54,118 nt of DNA from Bacillota bacterium. GTDB lineage: Bacteria; Bacillota_A; Clostridia; Lachnospirales; Lachnospiraceae. The DNA lies in contig JAEZSL010000180.1 in the NCBI GenBank assembly GCA_023443925.1, forward strand, positions 1 to 54,118. Reading direction: 5' to 3'. Below, piece by piece: positions 26,278 through 35,329 of the stretch. The notes under the pieces were generated by a model. That model was not told where the DNA came from. It saw nothing but the letters and a program-made list of their open reading frames with translations, and did no database searches. Position 1 is the stretch's first letter. Each line of letters starts with the position of its first letter. The position numbers and the translations under genes were made by a program.

Positions 26278-27075
26278 TCAACCCCCGGCAAAAGTCAGAT
26301 TTTTACGGATTTTTGAGTACAGCACCTCATGCAGTACCAGGAACACCACCGTCCAGCCAATTTGCAGTCCAAAGGTTACAGACAGCGGAAAAGGTGTGGC
26401 CTCGCCCAGAAATAAGGAGATTGGCGTCTGCAGCATGAGGGGAAAAGGTGTGGCATAACTTACTGTTTTGAGCCAGCCCGGAAACAAGGTGATAGGAATT
26501 AAGGCTCCGGAGAAAAACTCGGTAAGAGCGGTTCGGGTCCAGCTAAGGCCAAGGTGGCTGGTGGTGAAGAAGCATAGCAGACTAAAGCAGCTGACCAGCA
26601 TCATCCGCAGAAGGATACCAAACAGTAAGCTCAAAAAAGCCAGAGGAATTGCCGTCAGTGATGGCAGAGCCAGATGGCTGCCAAATAATGCGAAGAGCAG
26701 CGCTGTTATAGTAAAATTTACTATGGCCTGGGGCAGCATAGAACCCGTAAGTCCCGCCAGACTTTGATATAAAAAGGGAACAGGACGCATGCACCGGGAT
26801 ACAATAAGACCGGAGCGGATCTCTCTGGAAATGTTATTCTCACTGGACCAGGTCAGCAGGTTGTTTATAGAAAAAGCCACGATAATGTAGGTGTACATAC
26901 CTGCCCGGTCATAGCTGCCGATGACACCGGTTTCACTTAGATTGTAAAGAGACCGCCAAAGCATAAACTGGCCGCCCAACAACACTAAGGGTGAAAACAG
27001 ATTAATAAGAAAAGCCTTTTTATAAAACAGTGCGCCTTGCAGATACAATCCCATCAATTTGTTAAACCGTTTCAT
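26278..27075 (-). CDS. ABC-2 type transporter permease (DUF990 type)
   Basis: 265 residues with about six membrane helices and an amphipathic N-terminus (KRFNKLMGLYLQGALFYKKA). Its ATG overlaps the ATPase stop codon (ATGA), indicating translational coupling. Together with the other permease it would form the heterodimeric channel of the exporter. Confidence 0.87.
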   Translation of the reverse strand: MKRFNKLMGLYLQGALFYKKAFLINLFSPLVLLGGQFMLWRSLYNLSETGVIGSYDRAGMYTYIIVAFSINNLLTWSSENNISREIRSGLIVSRCMRPVPFLYQSLAGLTGSMLPQAIVNFTITALLFALFGSHLALPSLTAIPLAFLSLLFGILLRMMLVSCFSLLCFFTTSHLGLSWTRTALTEFFSGALIPITLFPGWLKTVSYATPFPLMLQTPISLFLGEATPFPLSVTFGLQIGWTVVFLVLHEVLYSKIRKNLTFAGG

Positions 27076-28058
27076 GATCTGGCCCCCTCAGTAAAGATTC
27101 GGGAGACCACATGGTCGATACCCGGCTCTTCAATGGTAATATCCTGAATGTCAAAGCAGCGGGAGACAAGATCCATCATCTCGCTGGAAGTATGGCAGCG
27201 GGTATCGAAGGTCAGCTTTGTTGTACGGTCATCAGGCTGAATCGTGATATCAGGAGCAATGCCGGTGATGTCGCCGGTCACCGGTCCTTTGACGGTAATC
27301 AGCCGGGTGGTGGCATAATTGCTCTTTAGTTCCGGCAAAGAGCCATGATAGTAGATTTTGCCTTTTGACAGAACCAGTGCGTTGTCGCTGATTTGTTCTA
27401 TGTCGTCCAGATCGTGGCTGGTCAGCAGCACGGAGATACCGTTTTCCTGGTTCATTTTCCGGATAAACTTGCGGATGGCAAATTTAACATTAATATCAAG
27501 TCCGATGGTAGGCTCATCCAGATATAAGATTCTGGGGCTGTGAAGGAAAATCAGACCGATATCTGCTTTCATCCTTTGTCCTAATGAAAGACGTCTGGCC
27601 GGGGCATGGAGGATGGGTTCGAGTTCTAACAGTTCAGTGACCATCTTCATGTTTTTTTCAAAAAGGTTGTTATCCAGCTTGTACAATACCTGGATAGCCC
27701 GATAACTTTCAATTACGGGGATGTCGAACCATAAATTTGTCTTCTGGCCGAAAATAACTCCAATTTTACGGAGATAAGCCTCATGGTGGTGCATGGGATT
27801 TTCGCCATAGACTTGTACGCTGCCGGAGGTGGGATTTAAAATACCCACCAGCATCTTGATCAAGGTGGATTTGCCTGCGCCGTTTTCGCCAATGCAAGCT
27901 AAGGATTCCCCTTCCTCCATCGTAAAGGAGATACCATCCACGGCGGTTTTTTCCGCCCACTCGGTTTTAACAAGACTTCTCAAGGCTCCTTTTAAACCGG
28001 GCTGTTTGATATTTTGACGATAGACTTTGGTTAGGTTTTCAACTTGGATTAATGGCAT
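27072..28058 (-). CDS. ABC transporter ATP-binding protein (NatA-like)
   Basis: 328 residues. Walker A GENGAGKST near residue 60, the signature LSLGQRMKADIG, Walker B ILYLDEPTIGLD and the H-loop TSHDLDDIEQ are all intact. Long C-terminal extension (about 245-328) of the kind found in exporters with DUF990 permeases. The ATG at 28058 is used because GAGGAGG lies 9 bases upstream; a GTG/ATG extension to 28106 is possible but has no site. First gene of the three-gene operon. Confidence 0.92.
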   Translation of the reverse strand: MPLIQVENLTKVYRQNIKQPGLKGALRSLVKTEWAEKTAVDGISFTMEEGESLACIGENGAGKSTLIKMLVGILNPTSGSVQVYGENPMHHHEAYLRKIGVIFGQKTNLWFDIPVIESYRAIQVLYKLDNNLFEKNMKMVTELLELEPILHAPARRLSLGQRMKADIGLIFLHSPRILYLDEPTIGLDINVKFAIRKFIRKMNQENGISVLLTSHDLDDIEQISDNALVLSKGKIYYHGSLPELKSNYATTRLITVKGPVTGDITGIAPDITIQPDDRTTKLTFDTRCHTSSEMMDLVSRCFDIQDITIEEPGIDHVVSRIFTEGARS

Positions 28059-28106
28059 TACAGGGGTCCTCCTCTTTATTGCATCTATGAATGGAACGGA
28101 TATCAT

Positions 28107-28414
28107 TACGGTTAAACCTCTTCAGCAATTAACGATAATTTCACCGAGGATGATTTATTCACCATATCCTGAATCCACATATTACTTATCCTAAATACAG
28201 TTTATTCTACTAAGTTTATATGAATGATTTATATGGATATTTTTTCTTGAATCTAGGATATATTACCATAAAAGGGAAGGATATTCAATAAATTTTGAGG
28301 AAAATTATGTCTATTTTTATACTTTTGAGTCATTCTATTAAAGAACTTGTATAAGACTGTGTTTTTATGTAGTTAAATTTTCAGTGATTTTAGAGGTTGA
28401 TTAAATAAATATTA
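28107..28414 (-). other. Gene-free stretch upstream of the ABC exporter operon
   Basis: No gene, hairpin or clear repeat recognised; AT-rich. It probably holds the promoter for the minus-strand ABC operon, though no convincing -35/-10 pair was found. Confidence 0.4.
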
Positions 28415-28645
28415 TAATAAAAGTTGTAACGAATAATTGTAATAAAAAGTTGTAAGTAAAAGATTCAATTAAAAATTGTAATAAAAAGTTGTAAAAGTTA
28501 TAAAAATTGTAAGTAAAAAAATGTAATTAAAAAGATTTAACTAAAAGTTGTAATAAAAAAGTTGTAACTAAAAGTTGTAAGTAAAAGGTTGTAATAAAAA
28601 GCTGTAAATAGAAGGTTCTAAGTAAATAGTTGTAAATAAAAAAGA
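28415..28645 (+). repeat. AT-rich 13-16-bp degenerate tandem repeat
   Basis: About 15 or more imperfect copies of AAAAGTTGTAA(T/G)(T/A)-like units. Non-coding in all frames. It lies in the intergenic gap between the ABC operon and the GH3 gene (both minus strand). Confidence 0.8.
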
Positions 28646-28697
28646 CTGCTGCAAATTAGAGTCATCTGTTCTAAGATTAGATAATATTTTGCAGCAG
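28634..28697 (-). terminator. Terminator of the GH3 gene (minus strand)
   Basis: CTGCTGCAAA (28646-28655) pairs with TTTGCAGCAG (28688-28697); on the minus strand the hairpin is followed by TCTTTTTTATTT. The T-run overlaps the end of the tandem repeat. Confidence 0.8.
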
Positions 28698-28796
28698 CCT
28701 TTACGATTTAATAATAATATTAAATTAGTCAGTTGTAATCATTTATTACAACCATTAATTCAAGTATTGATTAGGGGGCTATTTAAGTTTCACCTT

Positions 28797-30068
28797 TTAT
28801 TTTATTAACCCAAGATCAAGCTTCCAGAGAAGGATTCGGATGACGGATTCATCAATACGGTCTTCGGACAAATCACCGTTTTCTATTGCTGTTATAACTG
28901 CAGGTATCTGCACACTATAATCGGTTGCAACTACCAGGTCATTACCGGCTGAGATAGCCAGTACTGCAGCCTCTTCATCATTGGTGTAGTCCTTGATGGC
29001 ATCCATGCTTAAATCATCTGTCATGATAACCCCCAAAAAGCCTAACTCGTCGCGGAGAATCTCATGGACCTTCTTGGACAAAGAAGCGGGGTAATCTTTA
29101 TCCATGGACTTTACAACATTATGGGATACCAAAATACTGTCAGCTCCGGCATCAATTCCAGTTTGAAAGGGGAGAAAATCGCTGTTCAAAAAACTATCAT
29201 AAGATCTTTCATCGATTGCTATGCCCGTATGTGTATCCACGTTATTACCGTAACCAGGAAAATGTTTTAGTGTACTTCCGATACCGGATTTCTTCATCTG
29301 AGTTACTACCGTTTTTACATAATCCGATGTCTTTTCGACATCCTTACCAAAGGAACGTCCATTGATAAAATCCTTTGAAGCCGTTGATACATCACAGACC
29401 GGAGCCAGGTTTACGTTAATTCCCAGACTCTTTAATAAGGTTGCTTTTTCTTTGGTATCACTGGTGATTAAATCAAAACCGCCTTCTTTATATAAATCCT
29501 GGGGTGATTTAAATGGGAACTTGCGAAAGGCAGGATATCTGCTGATTCGGTTAACCGTTCCGCCCTCTTCATCCACACCGATTAACAGGGGAATTTTCGT
29601 TTTTTTCTGGTAACCGGACAGGGTGGTCTTTATATCATTTTTAGTCTTTTCTTTAAAATCATCACCAAAAAGGATATATCCCCCAAGATGATAGGTTTCT
29701 ATGTCTTCTAGTGCCTGTTCTTTTATGCAGCGGACAAAAAACATCTGGCCAACCTTTTCCTCTAAGGTCATATCAGAAAGGATTTCTTGCGCTTTTTCTT
29801 CCTTGGTAACGGCAGCAGGTACTTGTGTCGGAGTAGGTGTCGGTTCTTTTGTAGGCGATGGTGCCTTTGAAGGTGTGGGAGTTGCAGTGTCCCCAGGGGG
29901 TGACGTAACTTCATTCGTTGGCTGAGGTGCGGAAGTTTCCAAAGATTCTGTGTCCTCCTCCGTCTGAGCAGGAGATGGTTTAGCAGGAGCCGCGGATAAT
30001 TTAGCACAGCTAGTTAGTAACGATAACAGTAGAAGTAATATAATATATATCTTAAATTTTTTAATCAT
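28797..30068 (-). CDS. Glycoside hydrolase family 3 lipoprotein, probable beta-N-acetylhexosaminidase
   Basis: 423 residues. The N-terminus is a lipoprotein signal (LLLLLSLLTSC, lipobox Cys21), followed by a Pro/Thr/Ser-rich linker (about 25-85) and a GH3 barrel. Characteristic NagZ-type motifs are KHFPGYGNNVDTHTG (which includes the catalytic His dyad) and the nucleophile region MTDDLSMDAI. A second GH3 C-terminal domain is missing, as in NagZ proteins. The ATG at 30068 follows GGAGG. Its role is likely cell-wall sugar turnover outside the membrane. Confidence 0.9.
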   Translation of the reverse strand: MIKKFKIYIILLLLLSLLTSCAKLSAAPAKPSPAQTEEDTESLETSAPQPTNEVTSPPGDTATPTPSKAPSPTKEPTPTPTQVPAAVTKEEKAQEILSDMTLEEKVGQMFFVRCIKEQALEDIETYHLGGYILFGDDFKEKTKNDIKTTLSGYQKKTKIPLLIGVDEEGGTVNRISRYPAFRKFPFKSPQDLYKEGGFDLITSDTKEKATLLKSLGINVNLAPVCDVSTASKDFINGRSFGKDVEKTSDYVKTVVTQMKKSGIGSTLKHFPGYGNNVDTHTGIAIDERSYDSFLNSDFLPFQTGIDAGADSILVSHNVVKSMDKDYPASLSKKVHEILRDELGFLGVIMTDDLSMDAIKDYTNDEEAAVLAISAGNDLVVATDYSVQIPAVITAIENGDLSEDRIDESVIRILLWKLDLGLIK

Positions 30069-30379
30069 TTTGTAACCTCCATACAATAGTGTAACGCAAT
30101 TCAATGTTTCATATTTAAGTTGGGTAAGTGGATTTTAGTGAAAGCATTTTATCGTATTACATTCTACCACTTCCTTCCTCTTTGGTAAACTTAAAAACTA
30201 ATATGGAATTAATTACTAATTTTGAACTAGAATGATGGTTTGCTTTTGAGAGAAAAACTATTGTAATAGTATCGTAATTGATAACTTAATAAACAATTTA
30301 TATAAGGAAAAATCAATTGACATGTGAACGAATATGCTTTAACGATACATACTGGACGTTGGAGGTTTATATAACACAT

Positions 30380-30684
30380 ATGTCTGATAATATTAAACCT
30401 GCTTATGATTTAAATTCTTATCCCTTTAAATATGATACTGCTATGTCTTTAAGGAAACAATGAGCAAATATTTCTGATAAAAAACCAAATATACCGCAGG
30501 GGATAAAGAACATATCTGCCATATCTATACACCATGCTTCCGCAACGGAAGAAGTACTAGCCTCCGCCGAGAAGCAAAAACAGCGGATTACAGTAGTAAC
30601 GTATGAATGGCTGAAATCGAGAATTTTAGCGGTAACCTTAAGAATATGCAAAAGGCATACGATAAAAATACATCATTGAAATAA
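30380..30684 (+). pseudogene. Frameshifted remnant of a methyl-accepting chemotaxis protein C-terminus
   Basis: In one plus frame about 30507-30570 reads ISAISIHHASATEEVLASAE, very like the conserved ASA-TEEVSASAEE hairpin region of chemoreceptors. A frame change follows, after which MAEIENFSGNLKNMQKAY (30607-30660) resembles a chemoreceptor tail and ends at 30684. The part from ATG 30380 (short 27-codon frame) is less clear. No intact signalling hairpin or ligand domain remains. Confidence 0.45.
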
Positions 30685-30691
30685 AAAAGAA

Positions 30692-30725
30692 GGCTTTCCC
30701 TTCACTTACACTGTGTTGGAAAGCC
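30692..30725 (-). terminator. Terminator of the PII/DUF1538 operon
   Basis: GGCTTTCC (30692-30699) pairs with GGAAAGCC (30718-30725); on the minus strand it is followed by TTCTTTTTTATTT. A second perfect 12-bp hairpin, AATACTATTATT/AATAATAGTATT (30735-30746/30753-30764), lies just upstream on the minus strand. Confidence 0.75.
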
Positions 30726-30819
30726 ATCTTTCATAATACTATTATTTAATTCAATAATAGTATTGAATTTATAACGATAAACAATTCATGCTGCTATATA
30801 AAATCGCTTCATAGAATGA

Positions 30820-31173
30820 TTAATTTTCTGCCGGATTCTTAGTATCCATGCTATCGCAATTGTACCCGCCAAGACCGATTGCATTGGACACCGGCAGTGT
30901 ATAACAAATTCCATGAGCTTCTGTTTTAAAGCCTGTATACTGCTTAATGCTGTTCATTATTCTATCGGCAGCATCGCTGTCAATTATAGTTAATACGATT
31001 TCCTTTTCTTTATCTGTATTAATACCCATAATCTCTTTATGCTGAAAACTATAACGGCGGGCATTTATAATAGTAGCGCCGCAAGAACCGTATGAACGGA
31101 TATACTCAACAATCTTTTCGGCAAATCCTACGTTAACAACGATATATAAGGCTTTTAAATTACTGTCTGACAT
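30820..31173 (-). CDS. PII-like regulator protein
   Basis: 117 residues of the PII-type ferredoxin-like fold. LYIVVNVGFAEKIVEYIRSYG fits the first strand and helix, and the middle GATIINARRY with a following segment takes the place of the T-loop. The canonical uridylylation Tyr motif and ATP-binding signature of GlnB are not clear. AGGAGG precedes the ATG. It is the last gene of a minus-strand operon with a second PII-like gene and a DUF1538 membrane protein, suggesting it regulates that protein (inference). Confidence 0.72.
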   Translation of the reverse strand: MSDSNLKALYIVVNVGFAEKIVEYIRSYGSCGATIINARRYSFQHKEIMGINTDKEKEIVLTIIDSDAADRIMNSIKQYTGFKTEAHGICYTLPVSNAIGLGGYNCDSMDTKNPAEN

Positions 31174-31187
31174 ATTTACCTCCTATA

Positions 31188-31499
31188 TTATACAGACAAC
31201 TTATCAACAGGAATGACATAAGCAATACCTGTGTTAGGTTGATCAAAATTCAACTTTGTAACAAACTGTTCCATTAACTGAGGTGTCAGATTACTTTTTA
31301 AAATACAAGTAATCAGGACCTTTTTCTCATCAGCAACAAGACCCAGCATATCTTTAAAATAGCCGGATTGTACCGAACCCTTAGCATACACCACATCAAT
31401 TAGATAACAGCCGGAGTCAAGTAATAATTTCTGTACATTATCCTTATATTTTCGTGCTGTAATTACAGTTAAATAATCAATCGTATAATCAGAATCCAT
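31188..31499 (-). CDS. PII-like regulator protein
   Basis: 103 residues with a pattern similar to its downstream neighbour: YLTVITARKYKDNVQKLLLD at the start and GIAYVIPVDKL at the end. It overlaps the DUF1538 gene by 11 bases and is thus translationally coupled. The two PII-like proteins differ from each other in the loop region and may form hetero- or separate homotrimers. Start ATG 31499 is preferred over a TTG at 31502. Confidence 0.68.
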   Translation of the reverse strand: MDSDYTIDYLTVITARKYKDNVQKLLLDSGCYLIDVVYAKGSVQSGYFKDMLGLVADEKKVLITCILKSNLTPQLMEQFVTKLNFDQPNTGIAYVIPVDKLSV

Positions 31500-33186
31500 C
31501 AAGGCTATTGATTCCCTCCTCTGTTTTATTTAACTCCACATTATTATTATTCTCAATCATGTCATATTCCATGTGCCCCTCGACCTGAATTGATAGTTGA
31601 TCCCCTCGATTAACAAGCATGGCTAATTCCTCTAATTCATTAAGTTCAGCTTCTTTTGCGGACTTATCCACTTTCTTAAGAGCCATATCATATACTATAC
31701 CTAAAAATTGTACAGCAATCAATGGGGTAACTGAAATAAATGCAATAATTCCGAAACCGTTGACTAAAATAGACTGCCCGCCGGAAGTGGATCTTTGAGC
31801 CACAGCCTGTGCCACACCAAGAGTTAGAGGAGTTAGGAAGGCGGAAGTTAAAGCACCGCCGGAAACACCGCCGGAGTCAAAAGCCAGACCTACGAATAGC
31901 TTTGGCGTGAATATCATCATAATAAGTGCAATCGCATAAAGCGGTACTAAAAACCAAAGAATATTTACCTCAGTTAAAATTTTTACCATTGCAAGTAAAG
32001 AGGCAAAACCTATCCCGATGGCAAGGGTCATACGAATCGTGAGCTTCTTAATATGACCATTGGTGATTTCTTCCAACTGTTCTCCCAATACGGTAACAGC
32101 AGGTTCCGATAGGGTGATCGCCGCACCGAGAATATAACCGATAAGCAGCAGCAGCCACTTAAACCATTCCGGACGGGAGGGGTCCATAAAGGCTTCCCCG
32201 ATGTACTTGCCTGCAAAGGCAAAGCCGTAGTCTATTCCTGACAGGAAAATCATTAAACCGATAAAAACGACTATGGATCCAAGAAGAATATTAATGAAAT
32301 CCTTCTTAGGTTGTTTAATCAGAAAGAATTGAAAAGGCAGGAAAATTAAGATTATAGGTAAAAGCGCCAGAGCAACACCCATAAAGTTACCAGAAAGGAT
32401 TTCACGTATGGTAATCTCAGTACCAGGTGCATAGAGCTGTTCCGGAGGAAAGACACCTTTATAATTAATATTAAGTATAATGGCATAAATGGATAAGGCC
32501 AGTATGGGACCGATGGAAGCCAGGCCGATGATACCAAAGGAATCATCATTACTTTTATGCTTTGACATCGTAACAGATATACCCATACCCAGTGCTAAGA
32601 TGAAAGGGACAGAAATATCACCTGTGGTTGCACCGCTTCCGTCAAAAGCCAAAGCGACAAATTCGTTAGGTACAAAGATTAATACAATAAAGGTTAAAAT
32701 ATATAAAACGGCGAAGACTATTTTAATATTTAAGTCTTTCATAATGCGGTAAAGGGAAAAGCCTACCATAACTCCGATACCCATGCCCATGATCCAGATA
32801 AAGATTGTCTCATTAATAATCGGCATGACCATATTCGTCTGCCTGGCCAAAACAGTCAGCGCAGGCTCGGCAACAGTGGCCAGCAGACCAAAAACCAAAC
32901 CAAAGAAAATAATAAAAGCAGCTTTTTTCAATTTAATAAGTGATCCTCCAACAAGCATACCAATTGGTAGAATACTAATATTAAGACCGATCAAAAAAAC
33001 GGCTTGACCCACAACCACACTAACATAACCCACAATCAATTTAATATAATCGGAGCGGTTATTTAGCGGTGCGATAAAAACACAAACAATAATAATGATT
33101 ATTGCAAGAGGTAGTGAGGAGAGAAAGACTTCCTTCAGCGTGGTGTTAAAAATAGCAAGTTTACTTTTTAGGTTTAAATTATTCAT
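31489..33186 (-). CDS. DUF1538 membrane protein, putative transporter
   Basis: 565 residues with about 12 or more membrane helices arranged as an internal duplication. Each half contains an EPA-(L/V)TVL motif (AEPALTVLARQ, SEPAVTVLGEQ) and a matching Asp/Gly-rich segment (AFDGSGATTGD, AFDSGGVSGGA). This is the DUF1538 family, whose transport role is not established. AGGAGA precedes the ATG. Pairing with two PII-like proteins suggests a nutrient carrier or channel gated by an energy or nitrogen signal (inference). Confidence 0.85.
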   Translation of the reverse strand: MNNLNLKSKLAIFNTTLKEVFLSSLPLAIIIIIVCVFIAPLNNRSDYIKLIVGYVSVVVGQAVFLIGLNISILPIGMLVGGSLIKLKKAAFIIFFGLVFGLLATVAEPALTVLARQTNMVMPIINETIFIWIMGMGIGVMVGFSLYRIMKDLNIKIVFAVLYILTFIVLIFVPNEFVALAFDGSGATTGDISVPFILALGMGISVTMSKHKSNDDSFGIIGLASIGPILALSIYAIILNINYKGVFPPEQLYAPGTEITIREILSGNFMGVALALLPIILIFLPFQFFLIKQPKKDFINILLGSIVVFIGLMIFLSGIDYGFAFAGKYIGEAFMDPSRPEWFKWLLLLIGYILGAAITLSEPAVTVLGEQLEEITNGHIKKLTIRMTLAIGIGFASLLAMVKILTEVNILWFLVPLYAIALIMMIFTPKLFVGLAFDSGGVSGGALTSAFLTPLTLGVAQAVAQRSTSGGQSILVNGFGIIAFISVTPLIAVQFLGIVYDMALKKVDKSAKEAELNELEELAMLVNRGDQLSIQVEGHMEYDMIENNNNVELNKTEEGINSLDGF

Positions 33187-33575
33187 CACGTTCTCCTATC
33201 TCAAATTTATAATCATATAAGTTATATATCAACCAATGTTAAAAGCGATACTGCGTTAGCACCCGTAGATATTTATCTTAAATCAGGAATATGTTATTTT
33301 TAGAAAACGTCTTTGGAACTAAGTAGGGATTAAATTATCACACTTCTCACTGAATTAAGATGAAATTTCACCAACATAATCAAATGGATCAAAGATAGAA
33401 CTATGATATGAAAGTAATTGCACTTCTGCCAGATTTAGCAAAGAGTTCACCTATAACTTATACACATATAAATTAATTATACATTATTTTGAATAATTAG
33501 CAAACAAAATTGACACATTTTATTTTTTTTTAATAAAATTTATTTGTTCTAACAGCACCATCAGCTAGGAGCAGG
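33187..33575 (+). other. Intergenic stretch between DUF1538 and rlmD
   Basis: No gene, repeat or hairpin is recognised here. It must contain the minus-strand promoter for the DUF1538 operon, which I could not place. Confidence 0.4.
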
Positions 33576-33605
33576 TGGACAAATCAAGGTAAGATATCGT
33601 ATAAT
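33576..33605 (+). promoter_or_regulatory. Probable promoter of rlmD
   Basis: TGGACA (33576-33581), 18 bases, TATAAT (33600-33605). Five of six bases match the -35 consensus. Confidence 0.55.
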
Positions 33606-33640
33606 GTTTTCATTGAAAAAAAGACGCAGGACATAAAAAC

Positions 33641-35017
33641 GTGAAAAAAGGAACACAGCATGTCGGTAATATATTAAGAGTTGATTTCCCCAACAAGGGA
33701 ATTCTTCAGATAGAAGATGAAAAAGTATCGATAAAAAATACCCTTCCGGGTCAGAAGGTAAGCTTCGTAGTTAATAAAGCCCGAAAAGGAAAAAGTGAAG
33801 GCAGGCTCCTAGAAGTCCTGGAAAAATCCCCTCTGGAAACAGAAGAACCAAAGTGCATTCATTTCGGCCCCTGCGGAGGCTGTACCTACCAGACAATACC
33901 CTATGAAGCCCAGCTTGCTATGAAAGCGGAACAAGTAAAACGTCTGCTGGATGCAGTATGTTCCGGTTATCCCTTTGAAAGGATCAAAGGCAGTCCAGAT
34001 CAATGGGGATACCGTAATAAGATGGAATTTTCCTTCGGTGATGAAATAAAAGACGGACCGCTGGCGCTGGGACTTCATAAGAAAGGAAGCTTCCACGACA
34101 TCATAACCACCTCCGACTGCCAAATCGTAGATTCTGACTACAATCAGATACTTACCTGTGTGTTAGAATATTTCAGCAGTTTGGGGATAACTTTCTATAA
34201 AAAGCTGTCTCATGTGGGTTATTTGCGCCATCTGCTGGTACGAAAGGCAGTTAAAACAGGAGAGATATTAATAAACTTGATAACATCTACTCAGTGGGTT
34301 TCAAAAGAGAACGAAACTGTAGTAATAGATGATTTAAAAAACAAACTTCTGGAATTAAAGTTGGCCGGCAGTATCGTAGGAATCCTTCATACTTATAATG
34401 ACAGACAGGCAGATATTGTACAAAGCGATCGTACCGATATCTTGTACGGACAGGATTATTTTTATGAAGAAATCCTGGGACTGAAATTTAAAATCTCCAC
34501 CTTTTCATTCTTCCAGACCAACTCCCTGGGAGCAGAAGTGCTTTACAGTACCGCCCGGGAATTCATCGGCGAGACAAAGGACAAGCTTATCTTTGACTTA
34601 TACAGCGGAACCGGAACCATCGCCCAGCTCCTGGCACCGGTAGCTAAAAAAGTTATCGGCGTGGAAATTGTAGAAGAAGCCGTTAAAGCAGCAAGTGAGA
34701 ACGCTGCGTTAAATGGACTTGATAACTGTGAATTCATAGCTGGTGATGTGCTTAAAGTAATCGATAGCATTAAGGATAAGCCGGATCTGATCGTTTTAGA
34801 TCCTCCAAGGGATGGTATTCATCCGAAGGCATTAGAGAAGATAATTGATTACGGTGTAGACCGGATTGTATATATATCTTGTAAGCCGACTAGCCTGGCC
34901 AGGGATCTGGTGATACTGCAGGAGAGAGGGTATAAGGTGGAAAGAGTGTGCTGCGTGGACTTGTTCCCGAATACGGTGCATGTTGAGTCAGTTTGTCTGC
35001 TATATAAGGTGAAGTAA
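33641..35017 (+). CDS. rlmD: 23S rRNA (uracil-C5)-methyltransferase, RlmD/RumA family
   Basis: 458 residues. It has an N-terminal TRAM-like beta-barrel, a four-cysteine cluster for a [4Fe-4S] centre (Cys72, Cys78, Cys81 and Cys160), and a C-terminal SAM methyltransferase with DLYSGTGTIAQLL, DPPRDG and the catalytic Cys414 in YISCKP. Family members methylate a uracil of 23S rRNA; the exact position cannot be told. The start is GTG (33641); it is the first codon of the frame and gives a TRAM-complete protein. Confidence 0.92.
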   Translation: MKKGTQHVGNILRVDFPNKGILQIEDEKVSIKNTLPGQKVSFVVNKARKGKSEGRLLEVLEKSPLETEEPKCIHFGPCGGCTYQTIPYEAQLAMKAEQVKRLLDAVCSGYPFERIKGSPDQWGYRNKMEFSFGDEIKDGPLALGLHKKGSFHDIITTSDCQIVDSDYNQILTCVLEYFSSLGITFYKKLSHVGYLRHLLVRKAVKTGEILINLITSTQWVSKENETVVIDDLKNKLLELKLAGSIVGILHTYNDRQADIVQSDRTDILYGQDYFYEEILGLKFKISTFSFFQTNSLGAEVLYSTAREFIGETKDKLIFDLYSGTGTIAQLLAPVAKKVIGVEIVEEAVKAASENAALNGLDNCEFIAGDVLKVIDSIKDKPDLIVLDPPRDGIHPKALEKIIDYGVDRIVYISCKPTSLARDLVILQERGYKVERVCCVDLFPNTVHVESVCLLYKVK

Positions 35018-35125
35018 AAATTGAATAGGTAATAGATAGGCGCACTCGTTAGCATTTCTTTATGGGAGCGTTTTACTGTAGGAATTTGAACTCATGGTTT
35101 GAAAATAATTTAGAGGAGGGTTATA

Positions 35126-35206
35126 ATGGAAGAGGTATTCGAATTGAATTTATTTGGATTAACATGTCCTTTTTCCGGTTCCAGACATGTTGTAAGGACA
35201 ATGTGA
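35126..35206 (+). CDS. Small ORF of 26 codons with a strong ribosome binding site
   Basis: ATG preceded by AGAGGAGGG at optimal spacing. It encodes MEEVFELNLFGLTCPFSGSR and six further residues. No family is recognised. It may be a genuine small protein, or the first part of a gene broken by an event at the island boundary. Confidence 0.35.
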   Translation: MEEVFELNLFGLTCPFSGSRHVVRTM

Positions 35207-35251
35207 TAATACAGAGAATACCAATAGTGATCTTAGTAGTAAGACTAATCC

Positions 35252-35287
35252 TATCCTATCATTAAGAATTAATGGGATGATAGGATA
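35252..35287 (+). other. 11-bp perfect hairpin before the primase remnant
   Basis: TATCCTATCAT (35252-35262) pairs with ATGATAGGATA (35277-35287) around a 14-base loop. There is no T-run, so it may be a protein or recombination site instead of a terminator. Confidence 0.4.
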
Positions 35288-35329
35288 CAATAGGTTACGA
35301 TAGATAGAAAATCAAGATGGAGGTGCAGG

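Noticed and set aside
30418..30651. 77-codon minus-strand frame
   Set aside because: It is antisense to the chemoreceptor-like relic and has no ribosome binding site.
32489..32752. Plus-strand frame of 87 codons inside the DUF1538 gene
   Set aside because: Shadow of a strongly coding minus-strand membrane protein.
35062..35265. 67-codon frame after rlmD
   Set aside because: Its start has no ribosome binding site, while a shorter frame at 35126 in the same region has an excellent one.
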